A DNA stretch of 64,000 bases from Prochlorococcus marinus CUG1416 (GTDB taxonomy: Bacteria; Cyanobacteriota; Cyanobacteriia; PCC-6307; Cyanobiaceae). The position numbers were made by a program, and so were the translations under genes. Shown one piece after another: positions 56,838-64,000 of the stretch. Each line of letters begins with the position of its first letter. The first letter of the stretch is position 1. A model generated the notes under the pieces. That model was not told the DNA's origin. It did not search any database and saw nothing but the letters and a program-made list of their open reading frames with translations. The stretch lies in NCBI RefSeq assembly GCF_017695965.1, contig NZ_JAAORM010000002.1:1-64000 (forward strand), written 5' to 3'.

Positions 56838-58258
56838 AGTGATTTAAATAATCTTTGTTGTATGTTGTGATTGACAATAGGGCTTGAATAATTATTTTTT
56901 TCTAAATTAGATATCTCCCCATTTAATAATTCTGAATTTGAAACTTTAAATAATTCAGGAATCCAATATTTTATATATTCGCAAATAGGATCAAATTTTC
57001 TTGCTTGGGTATATGGATTAAAAATTCTAAGTGGTTTTGGATCCATACCGCTACTGGCGCTCCACTGCCATCCCCCATTATTTGCAGCTATGTCTCCATC
57101 AACCAAAGTCTCCATAAATTTTTTCTCGCCCATTTGCCAATTGCACATAAGATCTTTTACCAGAAATGAAGCGACTATCATGCGACATCTGTTATGCATC
57201 CAGCCAGTACTATTTAGTTGACGCATTGCAGCATCAACTATAGGTACTCCGGTCTCTCCGTTGCTCCAATGTTGAAACCATTCATTATTGTTTTGCCATG
57301 GAAAGTGATCCCACTTTTTTCTATATGGACCTTTCTCTAGCTCTGGGAAATGGAATAAGCAATGTTGATAAAATTCACGCCAAACAAGTTCTTTTTGCCA
57401 AGTTTCAATTGATAGATAATTTTCTTGATTAGCAAAATCTGAATTTAAATTTAATGTGGCGTTCCAAACTTTTCTAATGCTGATGGTGCCGAATCTGAGA
57501 GATGCACTTAGAAATGATGTCCCATTATTTGAAGGTAAGTCTCTTGAAGAATTATAAGAATATATTTTGTTTTCGTTAATGAAGTTTTCTAATAATGTTT
57601 CTGCAGCCTTTTCGCCAGGTCTACACGGACAGATCTTGGATCCAGAAAATTTAATATTTTTGATAAATTTCTCTAAAACCGAATCAGATGAATTTATTGT
57701 CTTATTTTCTTTGAGTTTATTATCTATATCTTTAAACTGGAAAATAACTTTATCTTGGTCATATGAACCTAATAAATTCATTTTTGATTTAAGGTTTTTA
57801 TAAAAAGGTCCATAAACTGAATAAGGTTTATTATTTCCTGAAAATATTTTTAAAGGTTCTATTAATAAGTGATCCCAAGTTTCAATAACTTGAATATTTT
57901 GTTCTTTTAAATTTTTTTTTATTTGTAAATCGCGATTAATTTCATAAGGTTCAATTGATCTATTCCAAAAAACAAATTTAGCATCTATTCTCTTTGCTAA
58001 TTGTGGAATTATTAATACCGGATCCCCTTCTTCTATAACTAATCTACTACCCATTTTTTTCCAATTATTTCCCAATTCTTGAAGCGAATTTCCTAGAAAC
58101 CAAGCTCTTGAACTTGCATTGAAATCGTGTGAGTAATTTTTATCAAATATATAAGTTGAAGTAATAGCATTTGATAATGAAAATGCTTTGATTAAAGCTT
58201 GATTATCAAATATTCTTAAATCCTTTCTATGCCAAAAAAGTATTCTAGGTTTATTCAT
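56822..58258 (-). CDS. phrB: Deoxyribodipyrimidine photolyase
   Basis: Light-driven repair of UV-induced cyclobutane pyrimidine dimers. It has 478 residues. The N-terminal antenna-type domain starts RILFWHRKDLRIFDNQAL. The FAD-binding domain has RFGTISIRKV, the WREFYQH block and WMHNRCRMIVASFLVKDL, and ends with the conserved DGDIAANNGGWQWSASSGMDPKPLRIFNP region. That Trp/Asn-rich set marks a class I CPD photolyase rather than a plant-type cryptochrome. It is the downstream gene of a pair with the Nudix hydrolase, overlapping it by one base. Confidence 0.95.
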   Translation of the reverse strand: MNKPRILFWHRKDLRIFDNQALIKAFSLSNAITSTYIFDKNYSHDFNASSRAWFLGNSLQELGNNWKKMGSRLVIEEGDPVLIIPQLAKRIDAKFVFWNRSIEPYEINRDLQIKKNLKEQNIQVIETWDHLLIEPLKIFSGNNKPYSVYGPFYKNLKSKMNLLGSYDQDKVIFQFKDIDNKLKENKTINSSDSVLEKFIKNIKFSGSKICPCRPGEKAAETLLENFINENKIYSYNSSRDLPSNNGTSFLSASLRFGTISIRKVWNATLNLNSDFANQENYLSIETWQKELVWREFYQHCLFHFPELEKGPYRKKWDHFPWQNNNEWFQHWSNGETGVPIVDAAMRQLNSTGWMHNRCRMIVASFLVKDLMCNWQMGEKKFMETLVDGDIAANNGGWQWSASSGMDPKPLRIFNPYTQARKFDPICEYIKYWIPELFKVSNSELLNGEISNLEKNNYSSPIVNHNIQQRLFKSLYAEI

Positions 58259-58818
58259 TATTTATCTAAAAATTGTTTAGCTCTAAACCAAGCCGTCACG
58301 GTTTTTGCGTCAAGAATTTCATCCCCACTAGAAATAAGATTATCTAGTTCGTCGGGATCTAAAATTAATACTTCTATATCTTCATCTAAATCTCCTTTAA
58401 CCTCGGAATTGAGTTTGTTTAAATCACGAGCTAAAAATAAATAAATTTCTTCATCTGCATAACCAGGAGCAGGGACAAGAGTTCCTAGTTCGTCCCATTT
58501 GTTTGCACTGAATCCAGTCTCTTCTTGTATTTCTCTTTGAATTGAATTAATAGGTGTTTCACCTATTTCTAATGTACCTGCTGGAAATTCTAATAAATAC
58601 CTTGAAACAGCAAATCTATATTGTCGAAGAATGATAACCTTATTGTCTTTTGTAATAGGTACGGCTAATGCTGCCCCAGGATGCTTAATGTATCCATATT
58701 CACCTTCATGTCCATTTGGAAGCTCAATTCTATTTATTTCGAAACTAAATTTTTTTGACTTTAACTCAGATATTTTTTCTTTAAATATGGATCTTTTTAT
58801 AAGGTTTTTGTTGCCCAT
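58258..58818 (-). CDS. Nudix hydrolase, ADP-ribose pyrophosphatase-like
   Basis: A 186-residue protein with a full Nudix box: GTLEIGETPINSIQREIQEETGF (GX5EX7REUXEEXGU, given as two parts, GTLEIGETP and REIQEETGF). The upstream EGEYGYIKHPGAALAVP and VIILRQYRFA, with LLEFPAGTLE, are typical of ADP-ribose pyrophosphatases. Exact substrate unproven. Its stop overlaps the photolyase start by one base. Confidence 0.9.
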   Translation of the reverse strand: MGNKNLIKRSIFKEKISELKSKKFSFEINRIELPNGHEGEYGYIKHPGAALAVPITKDNKVIILRQYRFAVSRYLLEFPAGTLEIGETPINSIQREIQEETGFSANKWDELGTLVPAPGYADEEIYLFLARDLNKLNSEVKGDLDEDIEVLILDPDELDNLISSGDEILDAKTVTAWFRAKQFLDK

Positions 58819-58865
58819 AATTTTTAAATAAAAACAGCCTAACAGTTATTTTTTGGTTTTGTAAA

Positions 58866-59432
58866 TCATTTAATAGACCATTTTGGGTCATCAAACTTTG
58901 TGATTTTTTGGCTTCTACTTAAGATTTCAGATAGTGGTGTAATAACGAAATTCCGATTCATGAATCTAGGGTGAGGTAATGTTAATTCCTCGTCAACCGT
59001 ATGAAAATCTTCCCACCAAAGAATATCTAAATCGAGACATCTTGATAGCCATTTCTTACCCTTTGGCATCTCTTCTCTTCCGAAAAATCTCTCTAACTTT
59101 TTTAGCTCTTTTAACAGTAATTTCGCCTTTTTATTTGATGGTTTAGGAAAATAATTACTTTTTACAAGAACTAATGTATTTAGATAATTTGGCTGTTCAT
59201 TTTCAACTCCATGAGGTGATGTCTCATATATTGAAGACCATATAAAGTTTGGTTTGGATTTTCTGTTTTCTTCTTTTTTAGTATTGGACTGATCTACCCA
59301 CTCTTTTATGATTTCTTCGACTTTTGGTTTGCAAACTAATAATGAATCTAAAGGACTTCCGAATTTACTATCAATATTTGCTCCGAGGGATATACATAGT
59401 CCATTTTTGATATTAAGATTTGATAATTCCAC
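58866..59432 (-). CDS. folK: 2-amino-4-hydroxy-6-hydroxymethyldihydropteridine pyrophosphokinase
   Basis: Transfers pyrophosphate to hydroxymethyl-dihydropterin in folate synthesis. From the GTG at 59432 it has 188 residues; a TTG at 59444 would add four. Family marks are [47 protein letters not shown] and [16 protein letters not shown]. The last two contain the metal and substrate residues. It is divergent from chlD. Confidence 0.93.
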   Translation of the reverse strand: MELSNLNIKNGLCISLGANIDSKFGSPLDSLLVCKPKVEEIIKEWVDQSNTKKEENRKSKPNFIWSSIYETSPHGVENEQPNYLNTLVLVKSNYFPKPSNKKAKLLLKELKKLERFFGREEMPKGKKWLSRCLDLDILWWEDFHTVDEELTLPHPRFMNRNFVITPLSEILSRSQKITKFDDPKWSIK

Positions 59433-59480
59433 TACAAAAAACAAAGTTATTGGATAAATTCTATATCAGGCATTTTTAAA

Positions 59481-61658
59481 GTGATTTTGAATTCAGAGTT
59501 AAAAGGAAAAGAAGATATAAAAGATTTAATGAAATCAAAGGATTCTTTTAGAGCTTTTCCTTTGGCTGCAATTACAGGTCATAGCTTATTGAAATTATCT
59601 TTACTCCTTGCGGCAGTAGACCCAAGTTTGGGGGGAGTTATTATTGCTGGTGGTAGAGGTACTGGTAAGTCTGTATTGGCAAGAGGTTTACATACTTTGC
59701 TACCTCCTATTGAAGTGTTAGATACTGAATCAGTATTGGAAAAGTTGACCCAAAGTAATATTTCATTGAGACCTATTGGTAGGAACCTAGATCCAAATAG
59801 ACCAGAGGAATGGGATATTAATACTAATAAATTATTACGGGAGACAATTGGCAGTAATTACCTGAACCGAATTGAAGAAATACCGAAAAAAGTAAGAGAG
59901 GCACCATTTGTCCAAGTACCAATTGGCATAACTGAAGACAGACTTGTTGGATCAATTGATGTCGCTGCCTCATTAAATACTGGAGAACAAGTTTTTCAGC
60001 CTGGAATTTTAGCGGAGGCTCATAGAGGAGTTCTTTATGTAGATGATATAAATTTATTGGATGATGGAATTGTAAATTTAATTCTTGAAGCTATAGGAAG
60101 AGAGCAAAATAATATTGAAAGAGATGGTTTAAGTCTCTCACATCCTTGCAATTCACTCTTAATAGCAACTTATAACCCTGAAGAAGGTGCTTTAAGAGAT
60201 CATGTTCTAGATCGTTTTGCGATTGTGCTTTCTGCAGATCAATCTATTGATAATGCTCAAAGAGTTGAAATTACAAAATCTGTTTTATCACATGCGGAAA
60301 ATAATATTACATTTTCAGAAAAATGGTCAGAAGAATCTGATAATTTGTCCACTCAATTAATTTTGGCAAGGCAATGGTTAAAGGATGTGAAGATAACAAA
60401 AGAGCAAATAACTTATTTAGTGAATGAAGCTCTTAGAGGGGGAGTAGAAGGCCATAGATCAGAATTATTCGCAGTAAAGGTAGCTAAGGCGAATGCAGCT
60501 CTTCGAGGCGATGAAAATGTAAATTCTGAGGACCTAAAAGTCGCAGTAAGATTAGTTATCCTTCCACGAGCAATGCAAATGCCACCTCAAGATGATGATA
60601 TTCAGCCACCTCCTCCAGAGGATCAGAGCCCGCCACCCCCACCTCAATCAGACAATGATGACTCTGAATCTGAGGCTAATGAGAATGATGATAATCAAGA
60701 TCAAGATCAAGAACAAGCAGAAGATAATTCTGATGGAGAAGAAGAATCTACTCCCGAAATACCTGAAGAATTTATATTGGATCCTGAGGCCTGTATGGTT
60801 GATCCTGATTTATTACTTTTTTCATCAGCTAAAGCAAAAGCAGGAAATAGTGGAAGTAGATCAGTGATATTTAGTGACAGTAGAGGAAGATATGTGAAAC
60901 CTATTATTCCAAGAGGTAAAGTAAAAAGAATTGCGGTAGATGCAACTCTTCGAGCTGCGGCTCCTTATCAAAAATCAAGAAGATTAAGAAACCCTAATAA
61001 ATCAATAGTTATTGAAGAAAATGATTTTAGGGCAAAGCTTCTTCAAAAAAAGGCGGGAGCCTTAGTTATTTTTCTGGTTGATGCTAGTGGCTCTATGGCT
61101 CTAAATAGAATGCAAAGTGCTAAAGGTGCAGTAATAAGACTTTTAACAGAGGCCTATGAGAATAGAGATGAAGTAGCTCTTATTCCCTTTAGAGGTAATC
61201 AGGCAGAAGTTCTTTTACCTCCAACAAGATCAATAACCGCAGCAAAAAGAAGGCTAGAAACAATGCCCTGCGGAGGTGGATCTCCTTTAGCTCATGGACT
61301 AACACAATCAGCGAAAGTAGCAAAAAATGCTCTTTCAACAGGAGATATAGGACAAGTTATTGTTGTGGGGATTACTGATGGAAGAGGAAATGTACCATTA
61401 GGATTATCTCTAGGACAAAATGAGGTTGCAGAAAAAGATAATGATAATTCAAATTTAAAGCAAGAGGTTCTTGATATAGCTGCGAAATATCCTATGCTTG
61501 GGATAAAACTCTTAGTAATTGATACTGAGAGAAAATTTATTGCAAGCGGCTTTGGTAAAGAATTAGCAGAGGCAGCTAAAGGAAAATATGTCCAACTGCC
61601 AAAAGCCACAGATAAAGCAATCGCGGCTATGGCTTTAAATGCTATCAATGAATTCTAA
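59481..61658 (+). CDS. chlD: Magnesium chelatase subunit D
   Basis: The AAA+/integrin-like subunit that, with ChlI and ChlH, inserts Mg into protoporphyrin IX for chlorophyll. It has 725 residues from a GTG; an ATG at 59529 would shorten it by 16. The N-terminal AAA domain has [35 protein letters not shown] and [12 protein letters not shown] Pro- then Asp/Glu-rich linker follows (about residues 370-430). The C-terminal von Willebrand A domain has the MIDAS motif [12 protein letters not shown]. All parts typical of ChlD are present. Confidence 0.97.
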   Translation: MILNSELKGKEDIKDLMKSKDSFRAFPLAAITGHSLLKLSLLLAAVDPSLGGVIIAGGRGTGKSVLARGLHTLLPPIEVLDTESVLEKLTQSNISLRPIGRNLDPNRPEEWDINTNKLLRETIGSNYLNRIEEIPKKVREAPFVQVPIGITEDRLVGSIDVAASLNTGEQVFQPGILAEAHRGVLYVDDINLLDDGIVNLILEAIGREQNNIERDGLSLSHPCNSLLIATYNPEEGALRDHVLDRFAIVLSADQSIDNAQRVEITKSVLSHAENNITFSEKWSEESDNLSTQLILARQWLKDVKITKEQITYLVNEALRGGVEGHRSELFAVKVAKANAALRGDENVNSEDLKVAVRLVILPRAMQMPPQDDDIQPPPPEDQSPPPPPQSDNDDSESEANENDDNQDQDQEQAEDNSDGEEESTPEIPEEFILDPEACMVDPDLLLFSSAKAKAGNSGSRSVIFSDSRGRYVKPIIPRGKVKRIAVDATLRAAAPYQKSRRLRNPNKSIVIEENDFRAKLLQKKAGALVIFLVDASGSMALNRMQSAKGAVIRLLTEAYENRDEVALIPFRGNQAEVLLPPTRSITAAKRRLETMPCGGGSPLAHGLTQSAKVAKNALSTGDIGQVIVVGITDGRGNVPLGLSLGQNEVAEKDNDNSNLKQEVLDIAAKYPMLGIKLLVIDTERKFIASGFGKELAEAAKGKYVQLPKATDKAIAAMALNAINEF

Positions 61659-61665
61659 GTATTAC

Positions 61666-62511
61666 TTATGGATAAATTTCGTTAAGGAATTTTGAAAGTC
61701 CAATAGTTAAATCTCTTATGGATTTAGTAAATTCTTTATCTTTCGTTAATTTTTCAAAATCATCACTCATATCATCTATTTTGCTGGAGATAGATCTTGC
61801 AGCATTAATTGTCAATTTAATATCATTAAGGGTTTCTTTGTTATCGATAGTAGACAAAATGTTATTCAAATGATCAGCAGCAATTGTAATTTCTTTTATT
61901 AAAGGTTCAACTCTTTGTATTTCTTGTTTCGATAAGAAAATTAATTCATCAAGATTTTCTTGTGTTTTATCAAATTGGTCAATTGATTTAACTATGTTCT
62001 CAATTAAGTTTTCTTGATTGGATTCTTTTAGAAGTTGACTTATTCTATTAGTTATATTTGAAAGACTTGATAATTGTTTCCCAGGAATAATATCTCCCTG
62101 ACAAATAATTAATTTGGTGTCGCATTTGTCTGATGTAGGTTTTTCAATGTTTTTAGGAATTTCTTTTTCACTAGTTTCTAAAGCGACTTGCACATCTCCT
62201 CCTAGGAAAGAATTAGTTACTACTCTGGCAAATGCTGGCCTATGAAGAATAATTTCTGGATTATTTAAAACTATTTTTGCTTTAATTGATTGATTGGTAA
62301 ATAAAATATCTTCTATTGATCCTACTAAAATTCCTCTGTAAGTAACTGGAGATTTTTTTGATAAACCGCTTGCGTTATTGAATTCAGCAAAGAGGTGCCA
62401 ATTTTTTGAAGATAATTTTACTCCTCTTAGCCAAAAAGAAAAAAATGTGAATACTAAAATACCTCCTAATAATGAAAATCCAACTATTGAATCTCTTAAG
62501 CTTCTACGCAT
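61666..62511 (-). CDS. MlaD/MCE-domain lipid-transport protein
   Basis: A 281-residue protein. One N-terminal membrane anchor (about residues 8-27) precedes an MCE domain with FAEFNNASGLSKKSPVTYRGILVG and RPAFARVVTNSFLGGDVQV. A helical C-terminal region forms the usual coiled tail. MCE proteins carry lipids between membranes (bacterial Mla, chloroplast TGD2). It follows the ABC ATPase gene by 5 bases; the permease is not in this window. Confidence 0.88.
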   Translation of the reverse strand: MRRSLRDSIVGFSLLGGILVFTFFSFWLRGVKLSSKNWHLFAEFNNASGLSKKSPVTYRGILVGSIEDILFTNQSIKAKIVLNNPEIILHRPAFARVVTNSFLGGDVQVALETSEKEIPKNIEKPTSDKCDTKLIICQGDIIPGKQLSSLSNITNRISQLLKESNQENLIENIVKSIDQFDKTQENLDELIFLSKQEIQRVEPLIKEITIAADHLNNILSTIDNKETLNDIKLTINAARSISSKIDDMSDDFEKLTKDKEFTKSIRDLTIGLSKFLNEIYP

Positions 62512-62516
62512 AATTT

Positions 62517-63302
62517 CTAAATGTCTTTGGGTTGCATTGGACCATCAAGTTTCCCATACCTAAATTGAAACACATAGGGATCATTACTTTCTTTGAATTC
62601 ATCAATAGAACCTGCCCATCTAAATTTGCCTCCATAAAGCATTAAAACTTTATCTGAAGTCCTTTCTATAGTACTCAGAACATGGCTAACTACAATAGAT
62701 GATCCGTTGGCTTTATCATTTGTCTTATTAATTAAATCTTCAATTCTTGATGAGGCAATTGGATCAAGACCTGCAGTCGGTTCATCAAAAAGTAATAAAG
62801 GTTTAGTATTTGCATTAAGAGTTTGATCTGTAATTAAAGCTCTAGCAAAACTAACTCTTTTTTGCATGCCTCCGCTTAATTCATTTGGAAGTTTATTCCC
62901 GACATTAAATAATCCGACTTCAGCTAAACATTCACATACGATTTCATGGATTAACTTTTTAGATAGGTTTTTATTCCTCTTAAGGAGAAAACCTACATTT
63001 TCTTCAATAGTTAAAGATCCTAATAATGCTGGGTTCTGAAAAACTAGTCTTACATCAGGAGGATTATTTTGGTCTAGTCTCAAATATGTTTGTTTTTTAC
63101 CAAATATTCTTAATTCTCCTTTGGTAGGCAAAATTAGGCCTGCTAATATTTTTAAAATAGTTGATTTGCCTGAACCTGAGGGGCCAACTATAGCTAATTT
63201 CTCTCCTTCATTAAGTTCGAAATTGAGTTTATTAAGCACATTAACGTGCCCCCAGCTTATTGAGAGGCTTTTTGTTTCAACTGCATGCTTTGATTTTTTC
63301 AA
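62517..63302 (-). CDS. ABC transporter ATP-binding protein (MlaF/TGD3-like)
   Basis: A 261-residue ATPase. Walker A is GPSGSGKST, the signature is LSGGMQKRVSFARAL, Walker B is LLLFDEPTAGLDP and the switch His lies in SSIVVSHV. The close pairing with an MCE-domain gene makes the Mla/TGD-type lipid transporter the best reading. Transcription is ATPase first, then the MCE gene. Confidence 0.92.
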   Translation of the reverse strand: MKKSKHAVETKSLSISWGHVNVLNKLNFELNEGEKLAIVGPSGSGKSTILKILAGLILPTKGELRIFGKKQTYLRLDQNNPPDVRLVFQNPALLGSLTIEENVGFLLKRNKNLSKKLIHEIVCECLAEVGLFNVGNKLPNELSGGMQKRVSFARALITDQTLNANTKPLLLFDEPTAGLDPIASSRIEDLINKTNDKANGSSIVVSHVLSTIERTSDKVLMLYGGKFRWAGSIDEFKESNDPYVFQFRYGKLDGPMQPKDI

Positions 63303-63438
63303 AACCTATATTAAATAAAAAGTCATCTTCTATTACATATTGCCTATTTTTAGAAATAAAAAAAGGATGTATGAATTTGATTTATAATGAATTTATGTAG
63401 TCTTTAAATTTGAGAAAAATAATTTAAGAGGTTTTTTA

Positions 63439-64000
63439 ATGAATAAGCGTAAAAAAAGAGTAAGAAGATATTATAAATATTTTACAAAGTCTAATTTTGT
63501 CTTATTAAATAAAATTCTAAGAATTTTGAGTTGGCTTTTGCCAGGACTGGTAATAAAAAGATGGATGATTACATCTGCAGTTGGATTCTTGACTTCATTA
63601 TTAGGCTTAGCAATTTGGACTAATTTAAGACCACTCTATTGGCTTATTGAAGTGTTTTTTTGGATAATGACTAGTTTAACTAGTATATTGCCTGTTTCAT
63701 TATTGGGACCATTGATTTTTGTTATTGGACTTTTATTAATTGGGATCGGACAAAATAGAAGTATTAATTCTATTCAAAAAGCACTTGTTCCAGAAAAAAG
63801 TACATTTTTAGTTGATGCATTAAGAGTTAAAAGTAAGTTAAATAGAGGTCCTAATATTGTTGCAATAGGCGGAGGCACAGGCTTATCTACCTTATTGAAA
63901 GGGTTAAAAAATTACAGTAGTAACATTACAGCAATCGTAACTGTATCTGATGATGGGGGAAGTAGTGGAATTCTAAGAAAGCAATTAGGCGTGCAACCTC
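63439..64000 (+). CDS. YvcK/CofD-like (gluconeogenesis factor) protein, N-terminal part
   Basis: The first 187 codons of a gene that runs off the window. A very basic start (MNKRKKRVRRYYKYF) is followed by two membrane segments (about residues 46-62 and 90-113). The conserved nucleotide-binding start PNIVAIGGGTGLSTLLKGL then leads to ITAIVTVSDDGGSSGILR, both diagnostic of the CofD/YvcK fold. YvcK proteins affect cell-wall growth and carbon metabolism. A clear Shine-Dalgarno AAGAGG (63426-63431) precedes the ATG by seven bases, rare in this window. Confidence 0.9.
   Translation, partial: MNKRKKRVRRYYKYFTKSNFVLLNKILRILSWLLPGLVIKRWMITSAVGFLTSLLGLAIWTNLRPLYWLIEVFFWIMTSLTSILPVSLLGPLIFVIGLLLIGIGQNRSINSIQKALVPEKSTFLVDALRVKSKLNRGPNIVAIGGGTGLSTLLKGLKNYSSNITAIVTVSDDGGSSGILRKQLGVQP

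Noticed and set aside
60592-60867. Plus-strand 91-residue frame inside chlD
   Set aside because: It is the alternate reading of the ChlD Pro/Asp/Glu-rich linker. Its Met/Ile/Lys-rich sequence follows from the repetitive codons.
1-64000. Mobile elements, prophage, defence or secondary-metabolite island
   Set aside because: No transposase, integrase, phage structural gene, restriction-modification, toxin-antitoxin or biosynthetic cluster was seen. The tRNA genes have no flanking integrase or duplicated 3' ends that I could detect.

Overview
The window is a stretch of core chromosome from a marine picocyanobacterium, almost certainly a high-light Prochlorococcus or a very close relative. The evidence is a very AT-rich sequence with tightly packed genes, oxygenic photosystem II genes (psbA tail, psbO, psbH, psbN, psbI, psbK), ChlD and CrtR, NtcA beside a divergent cobO-like gene, an amt1-type ammonium transporter with a canonical NtcA box, and many small families found only in cyanobacteria (Ycf20, Ycf66-like, DUF2555, DUF3084, DUF3146, DUF3155, DUF3177, DUF3181). 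The gene order fits what I remember of high-light Prochlorococcus genomes. I could not align it, so the strain is not assigned.

Layout. 1-6.2 kb: end of psbA with its terminator, aroC, then on the minus strand an Eda-like aldolase, ftsH, ATP sulfurylase and psbO. 6.2-12.4 kb: coaBC, DUF2555, two small plus-strand genes (one Ycf20), pyrB, a 3-methyladenine DNA glycosylase, gatC, the carotene hydroxylase crtR, tRNA-Leu and a Ycf66-like gene. 12.4-20.9 kb: ileS, a DUF3177 gene, trmB, glmM, a TxlA-type thioredoxin, and the compact minus-strand cluster cobO-like/dcd/thyX. 21-27 kb: ntcA, a DUF3084 protein, a YqgF-like nuclease, DUF3146, pth, the divergent psbH/psbN pair, psbI and an LptD-like outer-membrane protein. 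27-34 kb: the minus-strand run glyA-cinA-leuC-leuD, tRNA-Arg, two small genes and murJ. 34-42.3 kb: sfsA, amt, ispH, a DoxX protein, purH, an esterase, DUF3155 and a Hik2/CSK-like histidine kinase. 42.3-51.9 kb: cobS, tgt, psbK, an oxidoreductase, a CNNM/CorC-like protein, tRNA-Met, pyrE, ygfZ, a TM0106-type RecB-like nuclease, a phosphohexomutase and an XTP/dITP pyrophosphatase. 51.9-64 kb: a carotenoid oxygenase, hisB, fabI, a thioredoxin-fold protein, a DegT aminotransferase, photolyase, a Nudix hydrolase, folK, chlD, an Mla-type lipid transport pair (MCE protein and ATPase) and the start of a YvcK/CofD-like gene running off the end.

How it hangs together. This is housekeeping and photosynthesis DNA in a streamlined genome. 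Genes are separated by a few bases, and at least five convergent pairs overlap at their 3' ends. I saw no integrase, transposase, phage gene, CRISPR array, toxin-antitoxin pair or defence island, and I do not claim a new system. The most interesting observations are these. Three otherwise intact genes (glycosylase, crtR, cobS) have no ATG, GTG or TTG start that gives a full-length product. The CobO-like protein has lost its ATP-binding P-loop and its usual C-terminal end but stays in a cluster with dcd and thyX. The Hik2/CSK-like kinase has Gln in place of the H-box Glu. An intergenic region holds three successive hairpins, and another holds a 16-bp tandem repeat.
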